From assembly GCA_023391425.1 (NCBI GenBank), contig JAEWAX010000121.1:1-24949 (forward strand): a stretch of 24,949 nucleotides of DNA. Direction: 5' to 3'. Both the position numbers and the translations under genes were made by a program. The notes under the pieces are model-generated. The model did no database searches. It was not told where the DNA came from and saw nothing but the letters and a program-made list of their open reading frames with translations. Source of the DNA: Bacillota bacterium. Lineage in GTDB: Bacteria > Bacillota > Clostridia > Acetivibrionales > DSM-1351. Numbering within the stretch: the first letter of the stretch is position 1; the number at the start of each line of letters is the position of its first letter. Below, in pieces: positions 6,752 to 15,031 of the stretch.

Positions 6752-7921
6752 ATGAAAAAATATTCAGCATTGTTATTAGTTTTTGCAATAATTTTATTTT
6801 CAGGTTGTACTAATAATATATATTCAAACAAAGATACAACTCAAAGTGCAAGCAGTAATTCGAGTGATTCTTCAAGTCAGTCTCAAGCTATACAGGATAG
6901 TAATGAGAGTAATGATACTAGTAAGAATACTAAAGTAGCTTTAGATTCACAAAATACAGTAGTCGCTGGGGATTCCCAAAAGGCTGAGGTCGCTGTTATT
7001 GATTATAATAAAGTAAAGCCAGATGAGAGTGGACAGATTATGATTGTCATGTTTCATAACTTTGTTGAAACATATCCAACTAAGGGAGATAATGCATATA
7101 CCACTACATTCTCAGAATTTGAAAAGTTACTATCAGATTTATATGAAAAGAAATATAGATTGATAAGTCTCACAGATATGTTGAATAATAATATTAATGT
7201 ACCAGCAGGGTATATACCTATGGTATTTACTTTTGATGATGGCACAGCGGGTGAATTTAACTTAATCGAGCAGGATGGAAAGCTTGTTATAAATCCTAGG
7301 TCTGCAGTAGGAATAATGGAGGCCTTTAATCAAAAGCACCCTGATTTCGGTTTGCAGGGCACCTTCTATGTTAATCTTGGTGTGAAAACAACTTTCAAAG
7401 GGTCCGGGACAATGTCAGATAGACTTAATTATCTAATTGGTAAGGGCTTTGAGATTGGTAATCATACAAAAACACATGTATCCTTACCTAGCGTTAAAAC
7501 TGTTCAAAGTATGCTTGAAGAGGTTGGCGGTAATCAGAAGCTGATGAATGAGCTTGTTCCAGGATATACATTTAATTCATTTTCACTTCCTTTTGGCAAT
7601 GCCTCAAAGGATTTAAAGGAATATGTTATCCAAGGAAACTATGAAGGAACTGATTATAAGCATAACGCAATAATGCATGTGGGTGCTGGTCCAGCACCAT
7701 CACCTGTTTCCTCTAAATTTAATCCACTAGCTCTCCCTAGGGTAAGATCTACAGGCATAACTAAGGTGGATTGTGATCTTTCTTGGTGGTTGGATGCATT
7801 AAGCAAAGGAAATTCACAGTTTGTGAGTGATGGTAATGCTAACACAGTTACTGTACCTCAGTCAAAACAACAAAAAGTTGATATGGCAAAGCTAAATGGT
7901 AAGCAATTAGTAACTTATTAA
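6752..7921 (+). CDS. Polysaccharide deacetylase-family lipoprotein
   Basis: A 389-residue predicted lipoprotein. A signal peptide with lipobox FSGC (acylated Cys19) is followed by a low-complexity Ser/Asn/Asp linker to about residue 85. A NodB-like carbohydrate esterase 4 domain comes next: FTFDDGT (159-165, catalytic and metal Asp), GNHTKTH (236-242, metal histidines H238 and H242) and SLPFG (278-282). All main metal ligands are present, so a metal-dependent deacetylase acting on peptidoglycan or another wall glycan is likely; the substrate is unknown. An insertion sits between motifs 1 and 2 (about 166-205). The start at 6752 places TGGAGA (6741-6746) at normal spacing; a TTG at 6740 would lie on top of it. 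Confidence 0.85.
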   Translation: MKKYSALLLVFAIILFSGCTNNIYSNKDTTQSASSNSSDSSSQSQAIQDSNESNDTSKNTKVALDSQNTVVAGDSQKAEVAVIDYNKVKPDESGQIMIVMFHNFVETYPTKGDNAYTTTFSEFEKLLSDLYEKKYRLISLTDMLNNNINVPAGYIPMVFTFDDGTAGEFNLIEQDGKLVINPRSAVGIMEAFNQKHPDFGLQGTFYVNLGVKTTFKGSGTMSDRLNYLIGKGFEIGNHTKTHVSLPSVKTVQSMLEEVGGNQKLMNELVPGYTFNSFSLPFGNASKDLKEYVIQGNYEGTDYKHNAIMHVGAGPAPSPVSSKFNPLALPRVRSTGITKVDCDLSWWLDALSKGNSQFVSDGNANTVTVPQSKQQKVDMAKLNGKQLVTY

Positions 7922-7967
7922 AACAGGTTCCAAAAAGTAAGACCAAAAACCAAACCTTAAATAGCAC

Positions 7968-8058
7968 AGGGACTATCAAGTTTTGATATACTCCTCCTTA
8001 AAGTAGGCAGGTAAACTACTACAAGGGAGTTTATCATATCGAGATAGTCCCTTTTAGT
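7968..8058 (+). terminator. Branched terminator-like structure after the deacetylase
   Basis: The outer stem AGGGACTATC (7968-7977) pairs perfectly with GATAGTCCCT (8043-8052) and is followed by TTTAGTTTT. Nested inside are GATAT/ATATC, ACTCC (7990-7994) with GGAGT (8026-8030), and AGTAG with CTACT. It is longer and more branched than a normal terminator. A decayed repeat or small structured RNA is an alternative. Confidence 0.6.
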
Positions 8059-8096
8059 TTTAGGAATATTAGAAGTTGATGTGTATTAGTATTTAA

Positions 8097-8125
8097 TTGC
8101 AATAGGATTGGCAATAATGTATAAT
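8097..8125 (+). promoter_or_regulatory. Sigma-A promoter of the two small genes at 8196 and 8537
   Basis: TTGCAA (8097-8102), a 17-base spacer and a perfect TATAAT (8120-8125). Predicted start near 8132. Confidence 0.75.
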
Positions 8126-8195
8126 TAATGTAAATATTTGTATAAAAGCATTTGTATAGTTTGTATTAAAAATAAAAGGGAGAGGTTAAAAAATC

Positions 8196-8507
8196 ATGGG
8201 CCAAAAACAGATTAAAAAGATGCAAACGGATACTGATGTAAAGCGAAAGGCCATCAAGCAGGTTGTTGGTCACATCAAGAGAAAAGTAACTTCAGAATAT
8301 GTTGGCAGCGATCATCTCAAGGAGTGGATAGCTCAAATAGAAGAAATTGTAGCCAAAGAAGAATTTGATATCAGGGATTACATTCAAGCTAGGAAGAATT
8401 TAAACGATATTATTGAGAGGACACCTGATGAGGAAATGCGTTTCAAACTAAGGGATTCATGGTTCAGCTTAGGTAGGGCATTAGAAAAAAAAGCAAAGGT
8501 TAATTGA
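8196..8507 (+). CDS. Small hypothetical protein, helical and charged
   Basis: A 103-residue soluble protein that I do not recognise. It is rich in Lys, Glu, Asp and Ile, predicted mostly helical, with no signal peptide, membrane segment, cysteine or clear motif. The N-terminus is strongly basic (GQKQIKKMQ, VKRKAIKQ, HIKRK), which could allow nucleic-acid contact, but that is speculation. Evidence that it is real: a consensus promoter (8097-8125), GGGAGAGG (8178-8185) ahead of the ATG, and a second small gene 29 bases downstream with its own strong SD, the pair ending at a terminator. Confidence 0.7.
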   Translation: MGQKQIKKMQTDTDVKRKAIKQVVGHIKRKVTSEYVGSDHLKEWIAQIEEIVAKEEFDIRDYIQARKNLNDIIERTPDEEMRFKLRDSWFSLGRALEKKAKVN

Positions 8508-8536
8508 GTTCTTAATATATAAATCGGAGGAATGTA

Positions 8537-8731
8537 ATGTTTTCGAGGCACAAGAAAATAGTTGGTGACAATAGGGAATTGCTGGAGAACATAAAGAGAG
8601 ATATAGAAAATCAATTATATCAAAAAGGAGTCATGATTTCAGGTATTAATATAGAAATGAATTCTGAGAACATATCATTTTGTATATTTATCCAAAGTCT
8701 TCCGGTTAAAAGACTTTTAAATACAAACTAG
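8537..8731 (+). CDS. Small hypothetical protein, 64 aa
   Basis: A 64-residue protein with no family I can name. The N-terminal half is charged and helical (RELLENIKRDIENQLYQKG). The C-terminal half is beta-like (ISGINIEM, ENISFCIFIQSLP). Translation support is good: GGAGGA (8526-8531) lies 5 bases before the ATG. It follows the gene at 8196 by 29 bases, probably in the same transcript, and is closed by the terminator at 8764. It could be a partner of the 103-residue protein, but nothing in the sequence tests this. Confidence 0.6.
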   Translation: MFSRHKKIVGDNRELLENIKRDIENQLYQKGVMISGINIEMNSENISFCIFIQSLPVKRLLNTN

Positions 8732-8763
8732 TAAAAGTGGAATTAGATTAGCTAAATGAATGC

Positions 8764-8828
8764 AAAAAAGGGTTGGTGAGGGGTAAGAAAGTACAATATT
8801 TTTACTTACCTCGCAGCAACCCTTTTTT
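8764..8828. terminator. Bidirectional terminator between the small operon and argH
   Basis: Outer stem AAAAAAGGGTTG (8764-8775) with CAACCCTTTTTT (8817-8828), and inner GGTAAG with CTTACC. The A run on one side and T run on the other make it work in both directions for these convergent genes. Confidence 0.85.
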
Positions 8829-8850
8829 ATAAACAGATTTATTATAAAGA

Positions 8851-10230
8851 TTAACCTAAAGAACTGATAAACATTTTAGCATTATCAATTGCTTTTTGCT
8901 CAGTTTCTTGAGCGGGGCCACCTGGAAGCTTTCTACCAGAAACACACTTTTCTAAGCTGATTTCAGTATATACATCATCCTCAATCTTATCAGAAAAGCT
9001 TTTAAACTCTTCCATACTCATATCATCAATAGCTTTATTTTTATCAATACAATACAGAACCATTTTACCGATGATTTCATGAGCACTTCTAAAAGGAATT
9101 CCCTTTTTTACAAGGTAATCTGCTATATCAGTAGCATTTGTGAATCCACCTTGAGCTGCCTTATACATATTAGCTTTACGAAGTTTCATAGTAGCAAGCA
9201 TGTTAGAGAATACAGGCAAGCACATTTTAACCGTATCAATTGCATCAAATAATGCTTCCTTATCCTCCTGCATATCTTTATTATAAGCCAAAGGAAGTGA
9301 CTTCATAACAGTCAATAATGTCATTAAGCTACCATAAACTCGACCTGTTTTACCACGAGCGAGCTCAGCTACATCTGGATTTTTCTTTTGAGGCATGATG
9401 CTACTGCCTGTACTATAAGCATCATCAAGCTCAACAAACCCAAATTCATGTGACGACCATAAAATAATTTCTTCGCTGAGTCTACTTAAATGCATCATAA
9501 GAATAGATAAGCATGACACTAACTCAATTGCAAAATCTCTATCACTTACACCATCAAGACTATTTTGAGAAATATCACTAAAACCAAGCTCTTTTGCAAC
9601 CATATATCTGTCAAGTGGATAGGTGGTTCCAGCTAGAGCTCCTGAACCAAGTGGAAGTATATTCATTCTAGAATAACAATCACTTAAGCGTCCAAAATCA
9701 CGCTTTAACATTTCAAAATAAGCCATCATATGATGTGCAAAGGTTATTGGCTGAGCTCTCTGCAAATGAGTATATCCTGGTAAAATGGTATCGATATTTT
9801 CTTCTGAAATCTTTATTATAGTATTTTCAAGAGAAATTATCATATCACTTATAGCCGCAATTTCATCCTTAAGATACATTCTAATATCAAGCGCTACCTG
9901 ATCATTTCTACTTCTTCCTGTATGCAGTTTCTTTCCTGTATCTCCAATTCTAGAGATAAGAGTTTTTTCAATGTTCATATGAATATCTTCTGCATCAACT
10001 TCGAACTCAATTTTTCCATCTTCAATATCGTTTAAAATCTCTTTCAGAGTATTCTGAATTAGGGCGCTCTCATCAACTGAAATAATTCCACACTTGCCAA
10101 GCATATTTGCATGGGCAACACTTCCTAATATATCTTGCTTGTACATCCGACAATCAAACCTAATTGAAGAGTTGAAATCATCTACCAGCTTGTCAGTCCC
10201 TTTTTCAAATCTACCGCCCCAAAGTTTCAT
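8851..10230 (-). CDS. argH: Argininosuccinate lyase
   Basis: Cleaves argininosuccinate to arginine and fumarate, the last step of arginine synthesis, in the cytoplasm. The 459-residue length is normal for the family. The start MKLWGGRF is typical. TGRSRNDQ (104-111), GYTHLQ with catalytic His155, and the fumarase/aspartase signature GSSIMPQKKNP (275-285, with the catalytic serine loop) are all intact. The start at 10230 is chosen because GGAGG (10236-10240) is its ribosome site; the ATG at 10242 is part of that site. argG lies upstream on the same strand, but 246 bases away with a terminator between them, so argH may have its own promoter or depend on readthrough. Confidence 0.97.
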   Translation of the reverse strand: MKLWGGRFEKGTDKLVDDFNSSIRFDCRMYKQDILGSVAHANMLGKCGIISVDESALIQNTLKEILNDIEDGKIEFEVDAEDIHMNIEKTLISRIGDTGKKLHTGRSRNDQVALDIRMYLKDEIAAISDMIISLENTIIKISEENIDTILPGYTHLQRAQPITFAHHMMAYFEMLKRDFGRLSDCYSRMNILPLGSGALAGTTYPLDRYMVAKELGFSDISQNSLDGVSDRDFAIELVSCLSILMMHLSRLSEEIILWSSHEFGFVELDDAYSTGSSIMPQKKNPDVAELARGKTGRVYGSLMTLLTVMKSLPLAYNKDMQEDKEALFDAIDTVKMCLPVFSNMLATMKLRKANMYKAAQGGFTNATDIADYLVKKGIPFRSAHEIIGKMVLYCIDKNKAIDDMSMEEFKSFSDKIEDDVYTEISLEKCVSGRKLPGGPAQETEQKAIDNAKMFISSLG

Positions 10231-10372
10231 AAGAGCCTCCATGAGCCGCTTATCGCGACGAATATTTTTTGTAAACTATTTATTCTATACTTAATGATAT
10301 TTAGCATTTAAAATATAGAAAGTCGTATTTAATGTAAATTAGTATAAAGAATATTAGAGCCATTTCTAATTC

Positions 10373-10403
10373 AATAAAGGGACAGCCCAATTTGGATTGT
10401 CCC
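10373..10403 (-). terminator. Terminator of argG
   Basis: Read on the minus strand: GGGACA...TGTCCC (10403-10379) with inner TCC/GGG pairs, followed by TTTATT. It separates argG from argH. The rest of the intergenic stretch 10231-10372 is AT-rich, with no promoter I can place confidently. Confidence 0.6.
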
Positions 10404-10412
10404 ATTAAGCAG

Positions 10413-10463
10413 AGCTCTAGGATTCAGAGGGACAAGCCTTTGCACCTACTGAATCTTTGAACT
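10413..10463. repeat. Solitary, decayed hairpin module of the dispersed repeat
   Basis: AGCTCTAGGATTCAG (10413-10427) faces CTGAATCTTTGAACT (10449-10463). The inner seven pairs are perfect and the outer ones partly decayed. Size, TTCAG arm and loop position resemble the repeat hairpins at 5890 and 11788, but no core lies beside it. Confidence 0.45.
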
Positions 10464-10476
10464 GTACTAATTTAAA

Positions 10477-11691
10477 TTATTTAATATCCTTACCTTGCAG
10501 CATTTGAGCTCTAACCTTTAGTGGAAGACCAAAGAGATTAATAAAGCCTTCAGCATCCTTTTGGTTATAAACTTCATCTTTGTCAAAGGTAGCAATTTCT
10601 TCACTATATAATGAATATTCAGATTTAGCTCCTGCTGGCATACAATTACCTTTATATAGCTTCAATCTAACTGTACCAGTAACTGTCTCCTGAGTCTTAT
10701 CAACAAATGCTGATAAGGATTCACGAAGAGGAGTAAACCATTGACCAAAGTATACCAACTCAGCAAATCTTTGAGCAATAATATCCTTGTAGTGAATTGT
10801 GTCTCTATCTAAGCAAAGTAATTCTAATTCTCTGTGAGCAGCATAAAGAACTGTTCCACCAGGAGTCTCATACACACCTCTTGACTTCATACCAACAAGC
10901 CTGTTTTCAACCATGTCAGCTATACCAACTCCATTTTCACCAGCAACTTTATTTAGTACGTCCATCATTTCTATTGGGCTGTATGGGGTGCCATTAACTT
11001 TCTTTGGAATACCTTTTTCAAAATAAATTTCAACATAAGTAGGTACGTCAGGAGCCTTTTCAGGTGAAACCATGAGTTGTAATATTTTATCATATTGTGG
11101 CTCATTCCAAGGGTTTTCTAAATCCATACCTTCGTGACTCAAGTGCCATAGATTTTTATCCATGCTATAATTGTCTTTCTTTGTAACAGGAACAGGAATA
11201 TTCCTTGCTTGCGCATAATCTATTTCTTCTTCTCTTGATTTAATGTCCCAAATTCTCCAAGGTGCGATTATCTTAAGCTGAGGAGCCAAGGCTTTAACTG
11301 CTAATTCAAATCTAACCTGATCATTACCTTTTCCGGTGCAACCATGACAAATAGCTGTGCAGCCTTCCTTAAGTGCAATTTCAACCATTCTTTTTGCTAT
11401 AATTGGCCTTGCAAAGGAAGTACCCAATAGATATTTTCCTTCATATACTGCGCCAGCTTTTAATGTAGGATATATAAAGTCAGTTATAAACTCTTCTCTT
11501 AAATCCTCTATGTAAAGCTTTGAAGCACCTGTCTTTTTTGCTTTTTCATGTAATGGCTCGAGTTCTGCGCCTTGTCCTACATCACCAGCCATAGCAATTA
11601 CTTCGTAATCATAGTTTTCCTTCAACCATGGAATAATTATTGAAGTATCAAGTCCACCTGAATAAGCCAATAAAACTTTTTCTTTACTCAT
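10477..11691 (-). CDS. argG: Argininosuccinate synthase
   Basis: Condenses citrulline and aspartate with ATP to give argininosuccinate, the step before argH. The 404-residue length is standard. The N-type ATP pyrophosphatase P-loop AYSGGLDTS (9-17) is intact. GCTGKGNDQVRFE, the NLWHLSHEG segment and the C-terminal tyrosine/arginine-rich tetramer region are also present. The ATG at 11691 follows AGGGCGG. Upstream, toward ruvC, is a repeat copy (11788-11941) in the same orientation as argG. Depending on the promoter position, that repeat could lie in the argG leader. No arginine-specific leader or ArgR box was recognised. Confidence 0.97.
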   Translation of the reverse strand: MSKEKVLLAYSGGLDTSIIIPWLKENYDYEVIAMAGDVGQGAELEPLHEKAKKTGASKLYIEDLREEFITDFIYPTLKAGAVYEGKYLLGTSFARPIIAKRMVEIALKEGCTAICHGCTGKGNDQVRFELAVKALAPQLKIIAPWRIWDIKSREEEIDYAQARNIPVPVTKKDNYSMDKNLWHLSHEGMDLENPWNEPQYDKILQLMVSPEKAPDVPTYVEIYFEKGIPKKVNGTPYSPIEMMDVLNKVAGENGVGIADMVENRLVGMKSRGVYETPGGTVLYAAHRELELLCLDRDTIHYKDIIAQRFAELVYFGQWFTPLRESLSAFVDKTQETVTGTVRLKLYKGNCMPAGAKSEYSLYSEEIATFDKDEVYNQKDAEGFINLFGLPLKVRAQMLQGKDIK

Positions 11692-11787
11692 ATTTACCGC
11701 CCTTTCCGCTGATTTTCTTCAGCCTAAAAACTAATATTTAAATTAAAAAAAACAACACCTTAAAAGTATGCTAAAATATATTATATA

Positions 11788-11941
11788 CGATTTCTTAATT
11801 CAAAGGAAGGTTTTACCTTTGAATCTTAGAAATCGTTAATCCAGGGCCGTACCAATGCTTTCATTATCATAGCAGTGGTAGGCATCGGGTATACGATTTC
11901 TTAATTCAAAGGAAGGTTTTACCTCTGAATCTTAGAAATCG
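11788..11941 (-). repeat. Dispersed structured repeat, copy 5 (hairpin-core-hairpin)
   Basis: The core (11890 down to 11839 on the minus strand) opens CCCGATGCCTACC and closes GTACGGCCCTGGAT. Its stem CCACTGCT/AGCATTGG pairs at 7 of 8 positions. It is flanked by two 48-base hairpins, 11788-11835 and 11894-11941, which are direct repeats differing at one base (T or C in ACCTYTGAAT). This matches the hairpin-core-hairpin order seen in the tandem copy at 5890-6059. Confidence 0.9.
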
Positions 11942-12055
11942 GTTTATTAGCATGTACTAATGTAATTAAGTTATAAGAGATATTATATATCAATGTGCAT
12001 AATTATGCAATATAATTCAATAATTATACACTTATTTTTTGCTAAAAAGGCATAT

Positions 12056-12107
12056 AAGCCAAATCCTTGGTTTGGTGCATCTAAACTGATGAAGGTTATT
12101 TTGGCTT
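12056..12107 (+). promoter_or_regulatory. Possible alternative hairpins in the ruvC leader
   Basis: AAGCCAAA (12056-12063) can pair with TTTGGCTT (12100-12107), which ends in a short T run. It can instead give CCAAA (12059-12063) with TTTGG (12071-12075). The two are mutually exclusive, and the larger one ends 10 bases before the ruvC SD. The T run is too short to call a terminator. Confidence 0.25.
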
Positions 12108-12126
12108 TTGGAACATGGAGGTTAAT

Positions 12127-12627
12127 GTGATAATAATGGGGATTGACCCAGGGTTTGCAATTACTGGCTATGGTGTTGTAAAATATGAGGGGAACAAATT
12201 TTCGGTTTTAGAGTACGGTGCAGTTACTACAGAGGCTTCAATGAAACTCTCTCAAAGGCTTTTGGTACTTTATGATGATTTACAGAAATTAATACAAAAA
12301 CATAAGCCAGATGCGATTTCTATAGAAGAATTATTTTTTAATAAAAATATTAAAACTGCACTTAATGTTGGGCATGGTAGAGGGGTAGCGGTACTTGCAG
12401 CAGCAAAATCGGGCATTGATATATATGAGTATACTCCTTTGCAGGTAAAACAGTCAGTGGTTGGGTATGGCAGAGCAGAAAAAGCTCAAATACAACAAAT
12501 GGTAAAGGTTATTTTGAACTTAAGTGCCATTCCAAAGCCTGATGATGTAGCCGATGCTTTAGCAATTGCTATTTGCCATGGAAACTCACTTAGAATGGGA
12601 GCAATACTTGGTAATAATAATTTTTAG
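12127..12627 (+). CDS. ruvC: Crossover junction endodeoxyribonuclease RuvC
   Basis: Resolves Holliday junctions after RuvAB branch migration. A 166-residue protein with the RNase H-like fold and all four acidic catalytic residues in their usual places: D7 in GIDPG, E67 in IEELFF, and D140 and D143 in the PDDVADALA segment. Start is GTG at 12127, with GGAGG (12117-12121) 5 bases before it, giving the usual MIIMGIDPG opening. The ATG at 12115 overlaps the SD. First gene of the ruvC-ruvA-ruvB-queH cluster, in the order common in Clostridia. Confidence 0.95.
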   Translation: MIIMGIDPGFAITGYGVVKYEGNKFSVLEYGAVTTEASMKLSQRLLVLYDDLQKLIQKHKPDAISIEELFFNKNIKTALNVGHGRGVAVLAAAKSGIDIYEYTPLQVKQSVVGYGRAEKAQIQQMVKVILNLSAIPKPDDVADALAIAICHGNSLRMGAILGNNNF

Positions 12628-12725
12628 ACGGCATCCGAAGTTGATATTGATTAATTTGCTATAGCTAATACTAACAAGTTTTAATAGGTAATTTTAAGTA
12701 TACATATTAAATGGAGAGTGAAAAA

Positions 12726-13331
12726 ATGTTTGCATACATAAAAGGAACGCTAGAAGCTAAAGGCAATGACAGTGTGATTGTTGAAGCAGGGGGGATAGGG
12801 TATAGAATTTTTACTGCATTATCAACAATAAATGATATTGGACAAATTGGTTCACAAGTAAAAGTATATACTCACTACTATGTTCGAGAAGATTTAGTAG
12901 CTCTATACGGATTTTTTACGATGGAAGAGCTTGGCATGTTTGAAATGCTTATAACAGTATCTGGAGTAGGCCCTAAAGCAGCTATATCTATGATTTCCAC
13001 ATTATCTCCATCAAGATTTGCCCTTGCAGTAGTTTCTCAAGATACAAAGTCGTTGACTAAGGCACAGGGAATAGGTTCTAAAATGGCTCAAAGAATTATT
13101 TTAGAGCTAAAGGATAAGATATCAAAAGAACAGCTTACAGCCAACAATCTTGGAGGCAATAGTATAAATGTTGAAATTGGAAGTGATACTGCATTGTCTG
13201 AGGCAGTGAGCGCATTAATGGTATTGGGGTACAGTTCTTTTGAAGCCTCTAATTCAGTTAGTAGTGTTTATGCAGATGGGATGGGCGTAGAGGAACTAAT
13301 AATGAAGGCGCTGAAGTCACTTTCAAAGTAA
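12726..13331 (+). CDS. ruvA: Holliday junction branch migration protein RuvA
   Basis: Tetrameric DNA-binding subunit that seats the RuvB motor on Holliday junctions. A 201-residue protein. The N-terminal OB-fold begins MFAYIKG. Two helix-hairpin-helix motifs follow, GVGPKAA (80-86) and GIGSKMA (115-121). A flexible linker (about 135-150) leads to the C-terminal RuvB-binding domain III, ending VEELIMKALKSLSK. The start at 12726 follows GGAGAG (12714-12719); the ATG at 12711 is five codons earlier and overlaps that site. The 98-base gap after ruvC holds no visible signal. Confidence 0.95.
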   Translation: MFAYIKGTLEAKGNDSVIVEAGGIGYRIFTALSTINDIGQIGSQVKVYTHYYVREDLVALYGFFTMEELGMFEMLITVSGVGPKAAISMISTLSPSRFALAVVSQDTKSLTKAQGIGSKMAQRIILELKDKISKEQLTANNLGGNSINVEIGSDTALSEAVSALMVLGYSSFEASNSVSSVYADGMGVEELIMKALKSLSK

Positions 13332-13455
13332 TTAGATTTAGGTGCATATCAGCATATTTATTTTAAAGTTTAATGGATTTATTAAGATGCTTTGTCATTT
13401 TAAAGTATACTGAACTATTTAGTATGCTTGGCACATTTAGGACATGGAGGGCAAA

Positions 13456-14454
13456 ATGGAAGAGGAAAGACTGATAAACTGTGAGGCTCATTCCGATGAT
13501 ATTGATGAAGTGAGTTTGAGACCCAAAAGACTTGAAGAATATATCGGACAATCTAAGGCAAAGAACAACCTGACTGTATTTATTGAGGCAGCCAAAAGAA
13601 GAAATGAGGCATTGGACCACGTTTTGCTTTATGGACCTCCAGGATTAGGAAAGACTACACTGGCGAGTATTATTTCGTCTGAAATGGGTGTAAACCTGAG
13701 AATAACATCTGGTCCGGCCATTGAAAAAGCAGGTGATTTGGCTGCAATACTTACAAATCTGGGTACTCATGATGTGCTTTTTATAGATGAAATCCATCGC
13801 CTTAATAGAAGTGTGGAAGAAATATTGTATCCTGCGATGGAAGACTATGCCTTGGATATAATTATCGGTAAGGGACCGAGTGCTCGTTCAATAAGGCTTG
13901 ACCTTCCCAAGTTTACCTTAATTGGTGCAACTACAAGAGCGGGACTTCTTACTGCACCTCTGAGAGATAGGTTTGGTGTTATAAATAAACTTGAGATGTA
14001 TACCCCAGATGAATTAAAGCAGATTGTAAAACGTTCAGCAGGAATACTTGGGATAGAACTTGAAGAAGATGGTGCTTATGAAATTGCAAGGAGATCAAGA
14101 GGAACACCTAGAATTGCAAATAGACTTTTAAAAAGAGTGCGTGATTTTGCACAGGTCATAGGTAGTGGCAAAATAGACTTAAAGGTTGCAAAACATTCGT
14201 TAGATGCACTTGAGGTTGATGAAATTGGTTTAGATGGTGTGGATAGAAATATGCTACTGAGCATAATAAATAAATTTAGTGGCGGTCCTGTGGGCCTTGA
14301 TACTCTAGCGGCTTCAATAGGGGAGGACCCAGGCACGATAGAAGACGTATATGAGCCATTTCTAATACAGCTTGGCTTTATTAATAAAACGCCAAGAGGT
14401 AGAATGACGACTAAGCATGCATACGATCATTTTGGAATAGAATTTCCAAGCTAA
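13456..14454 (+). CDS. ruvB: Holliday junction branch migration helicase RuvB
   Basis: AAA+ hexameric motor that drives branch migration with RuvA. The 332-residue length is standard. Walker A GPPGLGKT is at 60-67 and Walker B FIDEIHRL at 109-116. The sensor-1 segment GATTRAG, the RFG arginine region (LRDRFGV) and a C-terminal winged-helix domain (GFINKTPRGR) are present. The start at 13456 follows GGAGGG (13447-13452). The ATG at 13444 again overlaps the SD, the same arrangement as in ruvC and ruvA. queH follows 42 bases later. Confidence 0.96.
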   Translation: MEEERLINCEAHSDDIDEVSLRPKRLEEYIGQSKAKNNLTVFIEAAKRRNEALDHVLLYGPPGLGKTTLASIISSEMGVNLRITSGPAIEKAGDLAAILTNLGTHDVLFIDEIHRLNRSVEEILYPAMEDYALDIIIGKGPSARSIRLDLPKFTLIGATTRAGLLTAPLRDRFGVINKLEMYTPDELKQIVKRSAGILGIELEEDGAYEIARRSRGTPRIANRLLKRVRDFAQVIGSGKIDLKVAKHSLDALEVDEIGLDGVDRNMLLSIINKFSGGPVGLDTLAASIGEDPGTIEDVYEPFLIQLGFINKTPRGRMTTKHAYDHFGIEFPS

Positions 14455-14496
14455 AATAATTGCGAACTAAATTAATTATGAAAGAGTGAAAATAAA

Positions 14497-15012
14497 ATGA
14501 AACTACTATTACACATGTGTTGTGGCCCTTGCTCTACATTCCCTATACAGGAGCTTTTAAAAGAGAATTTTGAAATACAGGGCTTTTTCTATAATCCAAA
14601 CATTCATCCGATAGAGGAACATGTTAGAAGGAAAGAGAATGTTGAAAAACTTAGTAGAATAACAAATATACCAGTTATATACGATGATGAATTTAGACAG
14701 GACGAATGGGAAGGTATGAAAGATATTGGGGAAGCAAGATGCAATAGATGCTATAGTTTGAGGCTAGAGAAGGCAGCAGAATTTGCAGCCCAGAATGGCT
14801 ATGATGCTTTTACTACAACACTTCTAGTTAGTCCTTATCAGAAACATGATTTAATAAAAGAACTTGGTGAGAATTATGCAAGAAAGTATGGAGTAGACTT
14901 TGCATACAGGGATTTCAGACCGGGTTTCAGACAAGGGCAACAAATGGCAAAAGAAATGGAGCTATATCGCCAAAAGTATTGTGGGTGCATTTTATCAGTT
15001 AATCACAAGTAA
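14497..15012 (+). CDS. queH: Epoxyqueuosine reductase QueH
   Basis: Reduces epoxyqueuosine to queuosine in tRNA, the last step of Q synthesis, as the non-orthologous replacement of cobalamin-dependent QueG. A 171-residue protein of the former DUF208 family, with all signature cysteines: HMCCGPC (C8, C9, C12), RCNRC (C82, C85) and YCGC (C162, C164), which bind an iron-sulfur cluster and a second metal. The ATG at 14497 follows a weak AAAGAGTG. It is probably cotranscribed with ruvB (42-base gap) and ends before the terminator at 15091. Confidence 0.93.
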   Translation: MKLLLHMCCGPCSTFPIQELLKENFEIQGFFYNPNIHPIEEHVRRKENVEKLSRITNIPVIYDDEFRQDEWEGMKDIGEARCNRCYSLRLEKAAEFAAQNGYDAFTTTLLVSPYQKHDLIKELGENYARKYGVDFAYRDFRPGFRQGQQMAKEMELYRQKYCGCILSVNHK

Positions 15013-15031
15013 GTATGAGTTATTGTCTTAG

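Noticed and set aside
11692..11787. T-box or arginine-responsive leader before argG
   Set aside because: No T-box consensus, specifier loop or ArgR box was seen.
12115..12126. Upstream ATG starts of ruvC, and likewise of ruvA, ruvB and argH
   Set aside because: In each case the upstream ATG overlaps the purine-rich ribosome site of the next in-frame start, and the shorter protein matches the family N-terminus.
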